A DNA stretch of 64,000 nucleotides from Duganella phyllosphaerae (lineage in GTDB: Bacteria > Pseudomonadota > Gammaproteobacteria > Burkholderiales > Burkholderiaceae_D). Below, one piece after another: positions 7,735 to 16,504 of this stretch. The notes under the pieces are model-generated. The model saw nothing but the letters and a program-made list of their open reading frames with translations, did not search any database and had not been told where the DNA came from. The position numbers were made by a program, and so were the translations under genes. Within the stretch, counting starts at the first letter, position 1. Every line of letters starts with the position of its first letter. Where the stretch lies: positions 1 to 64,000 of the forward strand of contig NZ_LROM01000134.1 in NCBI RefSeq assembly GCF_001758785.1, given 5' to 3'.

Positions 7735-10700
7735 ATGCCAGACGACACCACCGGGCGCGCGCTGACTGACGCCCACCCATCCGGGCTTCCCGACGGCAGC
7801 GCTGCCGTCAACCTCGACGTCGGCCTCGACGACAAATACACCGCCACCAGCGGCCCCATTTTCCTGTCCGGCATCCAGGCGCTGGTGCGCCTGCCGCTGA
7901 TGCAGCGCGTGCGCGACCAGGCTGCTGGCTTGAACACTGCCGGCTTCATTTCCGGCTACCGCGGCTCGCCGCTCGGGGGCCTCGACGAAAACCTGTGGAA
8001 GGCGCAGCCCCACCTGGCCGCGCACCACGTGCAGTTCGTGCCCGGCGTCAACGAAGACCTGGCGGCAACTGCCGTGTGGGGCTCGCAGCAGGTGGACCTG
8101 ATCGGTGAAGCAAAATACGACGGCGTGTTTGCCATGTGGTACGGCAAAGGCCCGGGCGTGGACCGCTGCGGCGACGTCTTCAAGCACATGAACCATGCCG
8201 GCACCTCGCAGCATGGCGGCGTGCTGCTGGTGGCCGGCGACGACCATGGCGCGTATTCGTCCACCCTGCCGCACCAGTCCGACCATTTGTTCTCGGCCTC
8301 GATGATCCCGGTGCTCTACCCGTGCAATGTGCAGGAATACCTGGACCTCGGCGTGCATGGCTGGGCCATGTCGCGCTTTTCCGGCTGCGTGGTGGCGTTC
8401 AAGGCGCTGGCCGACACGGTGGAATCATCGGCCTCGGTCGATGCCGATCCGTTCCGCGTGCAGGTGAAGATTCCGCAGGACTTCGTCATGCCCGAAGGCG
8501 GCCTCAATGCGCGGCTGTCGAGCATTCCGCTGGGGCGCCAGGCGCGCAACCAGGAAGCGCTGATGCAGGACTATAAAATCTACGCGGCGCTGGCCTATGC
8601 GCGCGAAAACCGCCTCAACCACACCACCATCACCAGCCCGGACGCCAAGCTCGGCATCATCGCCTCGGGCAAATCGTACCTGGACGTGCTCGAAGCGCTC
8701 GAAGAACTGGGCATCGACGAAGCCATGGCCGCCAGGGTGGGCCTGCGCCTGTTCAAGGTGGCCATGCCGTGGCCGCTGGAACCGGACAGCGTGCGCGAGT
8801 TCGCGCAGGGCCTCGACGAAATCCTGGTGGTCGAAGAAAAACGCCAGATCGTCGAGTACCAGCTCAAGGAACAGCTGTACAACTGGCGCGACGACGTGCG
8901 CCCGCGCGTGATCGGCAAGTTCGACGAAAAGGGCGAATGGGTGGCGCCGCGCGGCGAATGGCTGCTCACGTCCAAGGCCGATTTCTCGGTGTCGCAGGTA
9001 GCGCGCGTGATCGCCAGCCGCATCAAGCGCTTCGACCTCGACGCCGCCACGTGCGAGCAGATCGCCGCCCGGCTCGACTTCCTCGACGCCAAGGACGCGG
9101 TCTTGACGCGTGCCGTCAACACGCCGTTCCGTCCGGCGTTCTACTGCTCCGGGTGCCCGCACAACACGTCCACCAAGGTGCCCGAAGGCAGCCTGGCGCT
9201 GGCCGGCATCGGCTGCCACGTGATGGCCACGTCGATCTACCCGGAATTCAACAAGCTCACCACCCACATGGGCGGCGAAGGCGCGCCGTGGATCGGCCAG
9301 GCCGCGTTTTCCACCATTCCGCATGTATTCCAGAATCTCGGCGATGGTACCTATTTCCACTCCGGTTACCTGGCCATTCGCGCCGCGCTGGCGGCCAAGG
9401 TCAACATCACCTATAAAATTTTGTACAACGACGCGGTAGCCATGACCGGCGGCCAGCCGGTGGACGGCATCACGTCGGTGCCGCTGATCGCTCGGCAAAT
9501 GGCCGCCGAAGGCGTGCAGCGCATCGCGCTCGTGACCGAAGACCTGGCCAGCTACCAGGACCGCAGCGCCCTGCCTGCCCACATTACCTTGCACGACCGC
9601 AAGGACATGGACGCGGTGCAGCGCGAACTGCGCGAAGTGCCGGGCGTGTCGGTGCTGATCTACGACCAGACCTGCGCGGCTGAAAAACGCCGCCGCCGCA
9701 AGAAGGGCGAGTACCCGGACGTGGCCAAGCGCATGGTCATCAACGACGCCGTGTGCGAAGGCTGCGGCGACTGCGGCGTGCAGTCGAACTGCGTCTCGAT
9801 CCTGCCCAAGGAAACCGAGTTTGGCCGCAAGCGCACCATCGACCAGTCGTCGTGCAACAAGGACTATTCGTGCGCCAAGGGCTTCTGCCCGAGTTTCGTC
9901 ACGGTGGAAGGCGGCATGCTCAGGAAGAGCCGCGCCGGGGCTGTGTCGGCCAACAAGGTTGATGACTTCGGGCCTTTGCCCCTGCCAATTTTGCCCTCGT
10001 GCGACCAGCCGTACAACATCCTGATCAACGGCATCGGCGGCACTGGCGTGATTACAGTGGGCGCGCTGATGGGCATGGCCGCGCACCTGGAGGGCAAAGG
10101 CGCGTCGGTGCTCGACATGACCGGCATGTCGCAGAAAAACGGTTCGGTGACGTCGCATGTGAAAATCGCCCGCACCCCGGCCCACCTGCGCGCCCAGCGC
10201 ATCGCCACCGGCGAGGCCGACCTGGTGCTCGGCTGCGACATGCTCACCGCCGGCGCCGCTGATGCGATTTCCAAGATGCGCGCCGGCCGCACGCTCGCCG
10301 TGGTGAACCTGCACCAGCAGCCACCAGGCACGTTCGCGCAGGACGCCGACTGGCAGTACCCGGCCGAGGAAGTGCAGGCGCTGATCGCGCAATCGGTGGG
10401 CGATAACGCTGCCGACTTCATCGACGCGACCAAGTTGGCCACGGCGCTGATGGGCGACTCGATCGCCGCCAACCTGTTCATGCTCGGCTATGCGTGGCAA
10501 CGCGGCCGCATTCCGCTGTCCGAAGCGGCGCTGTTGCGCGCGATTGAACTCAATGGCGTCGGTGTGGCGTCGAACAAGCACAGCTTCCTGTGGGGCCGGC
10601 GCGCGGCAGTCGACCTGGTGCGGGTGGAGCGCGTGGCCACGCCAGCGAAGTCGGTCGTGCTGCACATGCCGCAAAGCCTGGACGCCATCATCGGCAAACG

Positions 10701-11313
10701 CGTAGCGTTCCTCACCGCCTACCAGGACGCCGCTTACGCCGCCCGCTACACCGACCTGGTGACGCAGGTGCGCGAACGTGAGACCGCGCTGGGGCTGGGC
10801 ACCAAGCTGTCCACGGCGGTAGCGAAATACTACTTCAAGTTCATGGCCTACAAGGACGAATACGAAGTGGCGCGGCTGTACACCGATGGCAGCTTTGTCG
10901 AACAACTGAAGCAGCAGTTCGAAGGCGATTTCTCGGTCAAGTTCAATCTGGCCCCGCCGCTGATGGCAAAAAAGGACGCCAAGGGCCACCTGGTCAAGGC
11001 GGAATTCGGTTCGTGGATGTGGAAGGCGTTCGCGCTGCTGGCCAGGTTCAAGGGCTTGCGTGGCGGCGCGTTTGACGTCTTCGGCTATACCGCCGAGCGC
11101 AGGATGGAACGTGCGCTGGTCATCGAATATCGCGAGATGGTGCAGGCGCTGCTGGCGCAACTCACGCCCGATAACCACGCGCTGGCCGTGGAACTGGCCG
11201 CACTGCCGGAAAAAGTACGGGGCTTCGGCCACGTGAAGGAACAGGCTGTCGCCACCTTCCGCACCGATAAAGCACGCCTGCTGGCGCAGTTTGCACAGCT
11301 GCGCGCAGCATAG
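7735..11313 (+). CDS. Indolepyruvate:ferredoxin oxidoreductase family protein (fused alpha-beta-gamma type)
   Basis: A 1192-residue thiamin diphosphate/iron-sulfur enzyme that oxidatively decarboxylates 2-oxoacids to acyl-CoA. It is the long fused form found in proteobacteria. The N-terminal part has GYRGSPLGGLDENLW and the conserved GVNEDLAATAVWGSQQ stretch. The TPP-binding part follows (GIGCHVMATSIYPEFNKLTTHMGGEG in outline, GDGTYFHSG). An iron-sulfur segment near residues 675-715 has CEGCGDCGVQSNC and then a CAKGFCPSF segment. The C-terminal gamma-type domain starts around 755 (ILINGIGGTGVITVGALMG). ATG at 7735 has GGAG upstream. icmF follows after 12 bases, which suggests branched-chain 2-oxoacids, as well as or instead of indolepyruvate, as substrate. 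Confidence 0.93.
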   Translation: MPDDTTGRALTDAHPSGLPDGSAAVNLDVGLDDKYTATSGPIFLSGIQALVRLPLMQRVRDQAAGLNTAGFISGYRGSPLGGLDENLWKAQPHLAAHHVQFVPGVNEDLAATAVWGSQQVDLIGEAKYDGVFAMWYGKGPGVDRCGDVFKHMNHAGTSQHGGVLLVAGDDHGAYSSTLPHQSDHLFSASMIPVLYPCNVQEYLDLGVHGWAMSRFSGCVVAFKALADTVESSASVDADPFRVQVKIPQDFVMPEGGLNARLSSIPLGRQARNQEALMQDYKIYAALAYARENRLNHTTITSPDAKLGIIASGKSYLDVLEALEELGIDEAMAARVGLRLFKVAMPWPLEPDSVREFAQGLDEILVVEEKRQIVEYQLKEQLYNWRDDVRPRVIGKFDEKGEWVAPRGEWLLTSKADFSVSQVARVIASRIKRFDLDAATCEQIAARLDFLDAKDAVLTRAVNTPFRPAFYCSGCPHNTSTKVPEGSLALAGIGCHVMATSIYPEFNKLTTHMGGEGAPWIGQAAFSTIPHVFQNLGDGTYFHSGYLAIRAALAAKVNITYKILYNDAVAMTGGQPVDGITSVPLIARQMAAEGVQRIALVTEDLASYQDRSALPAHITLHDRKDMDAVQRELREVPGVSVLIYDQTCAAEKRRRRKKGEYPDVAKRMVINDAVCEGCGDCGVQSNCVSILPKETEFGRKRTIDQSSCNKDYSCAKGFCPSFVTVEGGMLRKSRAGAVSANKVDDFGPLPLPILPSCDQPYNILINGIGGTGVITVGALMGMAAHLEGKGASVLDMTGMSQKNGSVTSHVKIARTPAHLRAQRIATGEADLVLGCDMLTAGAADAISKMRAGRTLAVVNLHQQPPGTFAQDADWQYPAEEVQALIAQSVGDNAADFIDATKLATALMGDSIAANLFMLGYAWQRGRIPLSEAALLRAIELNGVGVASNKHSFLWGRRAAVDLVRVERVATPAKSVVLHMPQSLDAIIGKRVAFLTAYQDAAYAARYTDLVTQVRERETALGLGTKLSTAVAKYYFKFMAYKDEYEVARLYTDGSFVEQLKQQFEGDFSVKFNLAPPLMAKKDAKGHLVKAEFGSWMWKAFALLARFKGLRGGAFDVFGYTAERRMERALVIEYREMVQALLAQLTPDNHALAVELAALPEKVRGFGHVKEQAVATFRTDKARLLAQFAQLRAA

Positions 11314-11325
11314 AAAGGACATGCA

Positions 11326-14300
11326 ATGAACGATCTTTCCACGCCCAAGCTGGCCGCCGTGCCGGAACACCAGGCGCCGGCCAACAAAATCCGCTTCGTT
11401 ACCGCCGCCTCGCTGTTCGACGGCCACGATGCCTCGATCAACATCATGCGCCGCATCCTGCAATCGAACGGTGTCGAGGTGGTGCACCTGGGTCACAACC
11501 GCTCGGTCGATGAGGTGGTCACCGCCGCGCTGGCCGAAGATGTGCAAGGCATCGCCATTTCCAGCTACCAGGGCGGCCACGTCGAATATTTCAAGTACAT
11601 GATCGACCTGCTGCGCCAGCGCGGCGGCGCCCACATCAAGGTGTTCGGTGGCGGCGGCGGCGTGATCGTGCCGGAAGAAATCGCCGAGCTGCACGCGTAT
11701 GGCGTCACCCGCATCTTCAGCCCCGAGGACGGCCAGCGCATGGGCCTGGTCGGCATGATCCAGTGGATGGTGGCGCAGTGCGATATCGACCTGTCGCAGT
11801 ATTCGCCGACGTCGCTCGCGCCGCTGAAAGATGGCGAGGTGGCCGACCGCCACCGGCCGCTGGCACAACTGATCACCGCGCTCGAGAACGACCGCGCGGG
11901 CGCCCCGCTGCGCGCCGAACTGCTGGCGGCAGCTGCCGGCCTGGCGGTGCCGGTACTGGGCATCACCGGCACCGGCGGCGCCGGCAAATCGTCGCTGACC
12001 GATGAGCTGATACGCCGCATCCGCCTCGACCAGGGCGACGCCTTGCACATTGCCGTGATCTCGATCGACCCGTCGCGCCGCAAGTCCGGCGGCGCGCTGC
12101 TCGGCGACCGCATTCGCATGAACGCCATCAACCCGTGGAACGGGCTATCGCGCGTGTTCATGCGCTCGCTGGCCACGCGCGACGCCGGCTCCGAGATTTC
12201 GCAAGCGCTGCCTGACGTGATTGCCGCCTGCAAGGTGGCCGGCTTTGATTTGGTGATCGTGGAGACGTCCGGTATCGGCCAGGGCGACGCGGCCATCGTG
12301 CCGCACGTCGATGTGTCGATGTACGTGATGACGCCGGAATTTGGCGCCGCCTCGCAGCTGGAAAAAATCGACATGCTCGATTTTGCCGACATCATCGCCA
12401 TCAACAAGTTCGACCGCAAGGGCGCCCTCGATGCGCTGCGCGACGTCGCCAAGCAGTACCAGCGCAACCGCGAACTATGGAGCACCCCGTCGCACGAGAT
12501 GCCGGTGTATGGCACGCAAGCTTCGCGCTTCAACGACGACGGCGTCACGGCCCTGTACCAGGGCCTGCTGCCGCTGCTTGGCCGCTTCGGCCTGCGCACG
12601 ACCGCCGGCAAGCTGGCCATGGAAAGCGCGCGTCATTCCAGCGGCAAGAACGTGATCGTGCCGCCCGCCCGCGCGCGCTACCTGGCCGAGATTGCCGACA
12701 ACGTACGCGGCTACCACCGCCACACCCGCAAGCAGGTCACCCTGGCGCGCGAACGCCAGCAGCTGGCGGAGTCGAAGCGCATGCTGGCCGCTGCCGGCAA
12801 GGTTGTCGATTTTGATGACGTGATCCTGGAACGCGACAGCGCCATGGATGCGGGCGCGAAAAAACTGCTGGCACAGTGGCCGGCACTGCAGGCCGCGTAC
12901 GCCGGCGACGATTACGTCACCACCATCCGCGACAAGGAATTGCGCACCAAGCTGGTCCAGCATACCTTGTCGGGCACGCGCATCCGCAAGGTGGCGCTGC
13001 CGCGCTACGAGGACCATGGCGAGGTATTGCGTTTCCTGATGCTGGAAAACGTGCCCGGTTCGTTCCCGTTCACCGCCGGCGTATTCCCGTTCAAGCGCGA
13101 GGGCGAGGACCCTACCCGCATGTTCGCCGGCGAGGGCGACGCCTTCCGCACCAACCGCCGCTTCAAGCTGGTCTCCACCGGCATGGACGCCAAGCGATTG
13201 TCCACCGCCTTCGATTCGGTCACGCTGTACGGCGCCGATCCGGCGCTGCGCCCCGACATCTACGGCAAGGTGGGCAACTCGGGCGTGTCGATCGCCACGC
13301 TCGACGACATGAAGGTACTGTACGACGGTTTCAACTTGTGCAGCCCATCGACGTCGGTCTCGATGACCATCAACGGCCCGGCGCCCACCATCCTGGCCAT
13401 GTTCATGAACACGGCCATCGACCAGCAGATCGACCAGTTCGCCGCCGAACACCAGCGCCAGCCCGACGCCGAAGAGGCAGCGAAGATCCGCGCCTGGGTG
13501 CTGCAAAACGTGCGCGGCACGGTGCAGGCCGACATCCTAAAGGAAGACCAGGGCCAGAACACCTGCATCTTCTCCACCGAGTTTTCGCTGAAGGTGATGG
13601 GTGATATCCAGCAGTATTTCGTCGACCACCAGGTACGCAATTTTTATTCGGTATCGATCTCCGGGTATCACATCGCCGAAGCGGGCGCCAACCCGGTTTC
13701 GCAGCTGGCGTTCACGCTGTCGAACGGTTTGACCTTCGTGGAAGCGTACCTGGCGCGCGGCATGCACATCGACGATTTTGCGCCGAACCTGTCGTTCTTC
13801 TTCTCCAACGGCATGGACCCGGAATACACGGTGCTGGGCCGCGTGGCGCGCCGTATCTGGGCCGTGGCCATGCGCGACAAGTACGGCGCCAACGACCGCT
13901 CGCAAAAGCTCAAGTACCACGTGCAGACGTCGGGCCGCTCGCTGCACGCGCAGGAGATCGACTTCAACGACATCCGCACCACCTTGCAGGCGCTAATCGC
14001 CATCTACGACAACTGCAACTCGCTGCACACCAACGCCTACGACGAAGCGATCACCACGCCCACCGACGAATCGGTGCGCCGCGCGCTGGCGATCCAGCTG
14101 ATCATCAACCGCGAGTGGGGCCTGGCGAAAAACGAGAACCCCAACCAGGGCGCCTACATCCTCGACGAGCTGACCGACCTGGTGGAAGAGGCGGTGCTGC
14201 AGGAGTTCGAACGCATCGCCGAACGCGGCGGCGTGCTGGGCGCGATGGAAACCGGCTACCAGCGCGGCAAGATCCAGGAAGAGTCGATGCTGTACGAGCA

Positions 14301-14613
14301 CCAGAAGCACGACGGCACCCTGCCGATCGTCGGCGTGAACACCTTCCGCAATCCGAAAGGCAGCGAAGCGCCGCAAAAGATCGAACTGGCGCGCTCCACC
14401 GACGACGAGAAGCAGTCGCAGTTGCAGCGCCTGGCCGACTTCCACGCACGCCACGCCAGTGCAGCGCCGCAAGCGCTGGCAGCGTTGCAGCAGGCCGCCA
14501 TCGACAACGCCAACGTGTTCGAGAAGCTGATGGACGCGGTGCGCGTGTGTTCGCTGGGGCAGATCACCACGGCCCTGTTCGAGGTGGGAGGACAGTATCG
14601 CCGCAATATGTAA
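11326..14613 (+). CDS. icmF: Fused isobutyryl-CoA mutase IcmF
   Basis: Adenosylcobalamin-dependent mutase interconverting isobutyryl-CoA and n-butyryl-CoA, fused to its G-protein chaperone; 1095 residues, standard for IcmF. Domains in order: B12-binding domain (about 20-150) with the DGHD motif at 32-35 whose His ligates cobalt; MeaB-like GTPase domain (about 205-420) with P-loop GTGGAGKSS near 215 and an NKFDRKG base-recognition motif; then the substrate-binding mutase barrel from about 550 to the end. The start ATG at 11326 follows an AAAGGA site. It is almost certainly co-transcribed with the oxidoreductase 12 bases upstream, whose acyl-CoA products it could isomerise. Confidence 0.95.
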   Translation: MNDLSTPKLAAVPEHQAPANKIRFVTAASLFDGHDASINIMRRILQSNGVEVVHLGHNRSVDEVVTAALAEDVQGIAISSYQGGHVEYFKYMIDLLRQRGGAHIKVFGGGGGVIVPEEIAELHAYGVTRIFSPEDGQRMGLVGMIQWMVAQCDIDLSQYSPTSLAPLKDGEVADRHRPLAQLITALENDRAGAPLRAELLAAAAGLAVPVLGITGTGGAGKSSLTDELIRRIRLDQGDALHIAVISIDPSRRKSGGALLGDRIRMNAINPWNGLSRVFMRSLATRDAGSEISQALPDVIAACKVAGFDLVIVETSGIGQGDAAIVPHVDVSMYVMTPEFGAASQLEKIDMLDFADIIAINKFDRKGALDALRDVAKQYQRNRELWSTPSHEMPVYGTQASRFNDDGVTALYQGLLPLLGRFGLRTTAGKLAMESARHSSGKNVIVPPARARYLAEIADNVRGYHRHTRKQVTLARERQQLAESKRMLAAAGKVVDFDDVILERDSAMDAGAKKLLAQWPALQAAYAGDDYVTTIRDKELRTKLVQHTLSGTRIRKVALPRYEDHGEVLRFLMLENVPGSFPFTAGVFPFKREGEDPTRMFAGEGDAFRTNRRFKLVSTGMDAKRLSTAFDSVTLYGADPALRPDIYGKVGNSGVSIATLDDMKVLYDGFNLCSPSTSVSMTINGPAPTILAMFMNTAIDQQIDQFAAEHQRQPDAEEAAKIRAWVLQNVRGTVQADILKEDQGQNTCIFSTEFSLKVMGDIQQYFVDHQVRNFYSVSISGYHIAEAGANPVSQLAFTLSNGLTFVEAYLARGMHIDDFAPNLSFFFSNGMDPEYTVLGRVARRIWAVAMRDKYGANDRSQKLKYHVQTSGRSLHAQEIDFNDIRTTLQALIAIYDNCNSLHTNAYDEAITTPTDESVRRALAIQLIINREWGLAKNENPNQGAYILDELTDLVEEAVLQEFERIAERGGVLGAMETGYQRGKIQEESMLYEHQKHDGTLPIVGVNTFRNPKGSEAPQKIELARSTDDEKQSQLQRLADFHARHASAAPQALAALQQAAIDNANVFEKLMDAVRVCSLGQITTALFEVGGQYRRNM

Positions 14614-14631
14614 GCCTGCATGCAAGCGCGC

Positions 14632-14662
14632 TTGACCTCAACTTAAATTGAGGTTTTAGACT
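14632..14662 (+). promoter_or_regulatory. SoxR-type promoter/operator upstream of the RidA gene
   Basis: The -35 TTGACC (14632-14637) and -10 TAGACT (14657-14662) are separated by 19 bases, the overlong spacer typical of MerR-family activated promoters. Within the spacer region lies a palindrome with arms CCTCAA and TTGAGG around CTTAAA (14636-14653). The arms are the same as in the canonical SoxR box of the Escherichia coli soxS promoter. Transcription would start about 20 bases before the RidA start codon. No soxR gene is in the window. Confidence 0.8.
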
Positions 14663-14689
14663 GGCGGGATGATTATCGAGGAGGCTTCC

Positions 14690-15091
14690 ATGCAATTCAT
14701 CAATCCCGCACACCTGTACGACCCGCGCCCCAACGGCTACACCCACGTCGTCATCGCCCAGGCTCCCGCACGCCTGGTGTACATCGCCGGCCAGGGCGGC
14801 GAGGACATCAACGGCGTGCTGTCGGAAGATTTCGCCACGCAGGTCGAACAAGCGCTGAGCAACTTGCGCGCCGCTCTCCAAGCGGCCGACGCCACCCTGG
14901 CGCAAGTGGCCAAGATCACCGTCCTGATCGTCGATCACGACGAAGCCAGGCTGGCCATCTTCAGCACCGCGCTACGCACCGCCTGGAGCGATGCCCCACC
15001 ACCGGCTTGCACCCTGATCCCGGTGCCACGGCTGGCGCTCGATGGCATGTTGTTCGAGATTGAGGCGACGGCAGTCATGGCGCAGTCTTGA
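14690..15091 (+). CDS. RidA/YjgF-family protein
   Basis: Small enamine/imine deaminase-family protein, 133 residues from the ATG at 14690, which follows a strong GAGGAGG site. An upstream ATG at 14669 lies at the predicted transcript start and is unlikely. The family fold is shown by LVYIAGQGGEDINGVL, an FATQVEQALSNLRAALQAADA helix, KITVLIVD, and the C-terminal PVPRLALDGMLFEIEATAV strand with the conserved substrate-binding Arg at 114. RidA proteins detoxify reactive enamines from PLP enzymes, and some act as redox-activated chaperones. It sits alone behind a SoxR-type promoter, which suggests induction by redox-active compounds. Confidence 0.88.
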   Translation: MQFINPAHLYDPRPNGYTHVVIAQAPARLVYIAGQGGEDINGVLSEDFATQVEQALSNLRAALQAADATLAQVAKITVLIVDHDEARLAIFSTALRTAWSDAPPPACTLIPVPRLALDGMLFEIEATAVMAQS

Positions 15092-15250
15092 ACTTCATCC
15101 AATACCACTGTCTCCTTTAAGTCACCCGGATAATTTTTATTGAATTTCATAAATATTTTATTGCTAAATATTTACGAATTATGTAAGACTCGGTTATCTA
15201 TCTGAAAAGACCGCACAGGCCTCTTTTAACTTAGCCAACCAGGGAACCGT
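15092..15250. other. AT-rich intergenic region
   Basis: 159 bases that become markedly AT-rich (runs such as AAATATTTTATTGCTAAATA around 15150-15170), unlike the GC-rich surroundings. It marks the left edge of the low-GC islet with the HsdR-N gene and probably contains its promoter. No gene or clear repeat seen. Confidence 0.5.
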
Positions 15251-16330
15251 ATGGATTTAATCGATCAGCTCAGAGCACTGGCATCCCGCGTCGCCGCGTC
15301 CAAGGACATTATCCAGACGGAGGAGGCAACCAAGAACGCAATGATCATGCCTTTCATCCAGCTATTGGGTTACAACGTCTTCGATCCGTTGGAGGTCACT
15401 CCCGAACTGATCGCTGACATCGGGACTAAAAAAGGCGAGAAAGTCGATTATGCGGTACTACTCGAGGGAAAGCCGATCATGCTTTTCGAGTGCAAAAAAA
15501 GCGGTGCTGACCTGCATATCAATCATGCCAGCCAGCTGTTCAGATATTTTCATGTAACCGCTGCACGTTTTGGCGTACTCACCAACGGCTTGATCTACAA
15601 GTTCTTTACGGACTTGGAGCAGCCCAACAAAATGGATGAGAAACCTTTTTTTGAATTCAATATTTTGGATTTCAAGGAACGCGACGTCGACGAGTTGAAA
15701 AAATTCGCCAAAACGATGTTCAACATCGACACCATCCTCACTACCGCTAACGATCTCAAGTACACCCGAGCCATCCAGAATCGCCTGGCGGAATGGATGC
15801 TCAACCCGTCGGAAGAGTTCGTGCGTTTATTGGCAACGGATATGCTGAGCGGCAAGCGATTTACGCCAACAGTCAAGGATCAGTTCACGATCATTACCAA
15901 GCGGGCATTTGAACAATTGTTGGGAGAGCGTATCAACGAGCGGCTCAAGGGCGCCATGACGCCTGAAAAATCGCTGGTCCCGGAGCAAGCTCCCGTCATG
16001 CTGCCTGAAGAGCTGGAACAAAACCTGGTCGTCACCACGGCAGAAGAAATCGAAGGATTGCACATGATCAGGTCGATACTGCGTGACGTGGTCAACCCAC
16101 GCAGAATCGTCATGCGCGACTCGCAGAGCTACTGCGCCATTCTGCTTGACGATAACAACCGCAAACCGATTTGCCGGCTGCGCTTCAATAATTTGCAAAA
16201 GCTGTCGCTCGGGTTATTCAACGACAAAAAAGAAGAAGAGCGAGTATCGCTGGAGCACTTGGACGACCTTTACAAATATGCCGAACAGCTGAAGGCAACG
16301 GTACAGCTGCACCTGCCCACAGCCGCCTGA
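15251..16330 (+). CDS. Orphan type I restriction HsdR-N-domain protein
   Basis: 359 residues with the N-terminal nuclease-type domain of type I restriction enzymes. TEEATKNAMIMPFIQLLGY (about 23-41) is the conserved opening helix, and a PD-(D/E)XK core follows with D66 (KVDYAVLLEGKP) and E80-x-K82 (FECKKSG). No helicase domain follows, and no HsdM or HsdS gene is adjacent. The C-terminal half (about 170-359) has no motif I know. Base composition is clearly lower in GC than in neighbouring genes, and AT-rich gaps flank it, both signs of transfer. Such stand-alone HsdR-N proteins are widespread and mostly uncharacterised; a role in defence is possible but unproven. Confidence 0.75.
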   Translation: MDLIDQLRALASRVAASKDIIQTEEATKNAMIMPFIQLLGYNVFDPLEVTPELIADIGTKKGEKVDYAVLLEGKPIMLFECKKSGADLHINHASQLFRYFHVTAARFGVLTNGLIYKFFTDLEQPNKMDEKPFFEFNILDFKERDVDELKKFAKTMFNIDTILTTANDLKYTRAIQNRLAEWMLNPSEEFVRLLATDMLSGKRFTPTVKDQFTIITKRAFEQLLGERINERLKGAMTPEKSLVPEQAPVMLPEELEQNLVVTTAEEIEGLHMIRSILRDVVNPRRIVMRDSQSYCAILLDDNNRKPICRLRFNNLQKLSLGLFNDKKEEERVSLEHLDDLYKYAEQLKATVQLHLPTAA

Positions 16331-16349
16331 GAATTCCATCTGAGCGCCA

Positions 16350-16440
16350 GAATAGCACTTGAGCCAAGCCTCGAATGCTATTCACTTTGCTATTCAAAAC
16401 CGCGGTTTCTTCTACGAGAACCCACGAAAATTTGCTATTC
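16350..16440. repeat. Clustered TGCTATTC octamers
   Basis: Three direct copies of TGCTATTC (16376-16383, 16388-16395, 16433-16440) and one inverted copy GAATAGCA (16350-16357) lie within 91 bases downstream of the HsdR-N gene. The first and second form an 8-bp inverted repeat around 18 bases. The outer direct copies share the longer context TGCTATTCACTTT. This could be an operator cluster or a decayed mobile-element end. Confidence 0.5.
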
Positions 16441-16504
16441 ACTTTCTGCCGCTCTCTGCTGGCCTAACAAGATTGACCTGCCCCGTTACCGCTGAACGAC
16501 AGCA

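Noticed and set aside
8425..12048. A 1207-codon open frame on the minus strand across the oxidoreductase and icmF genes
   Set aside because: Antisense to two well-supported enzymes, spans their junction, has no recognisable motif, and owes its length to GC-rich third positions.
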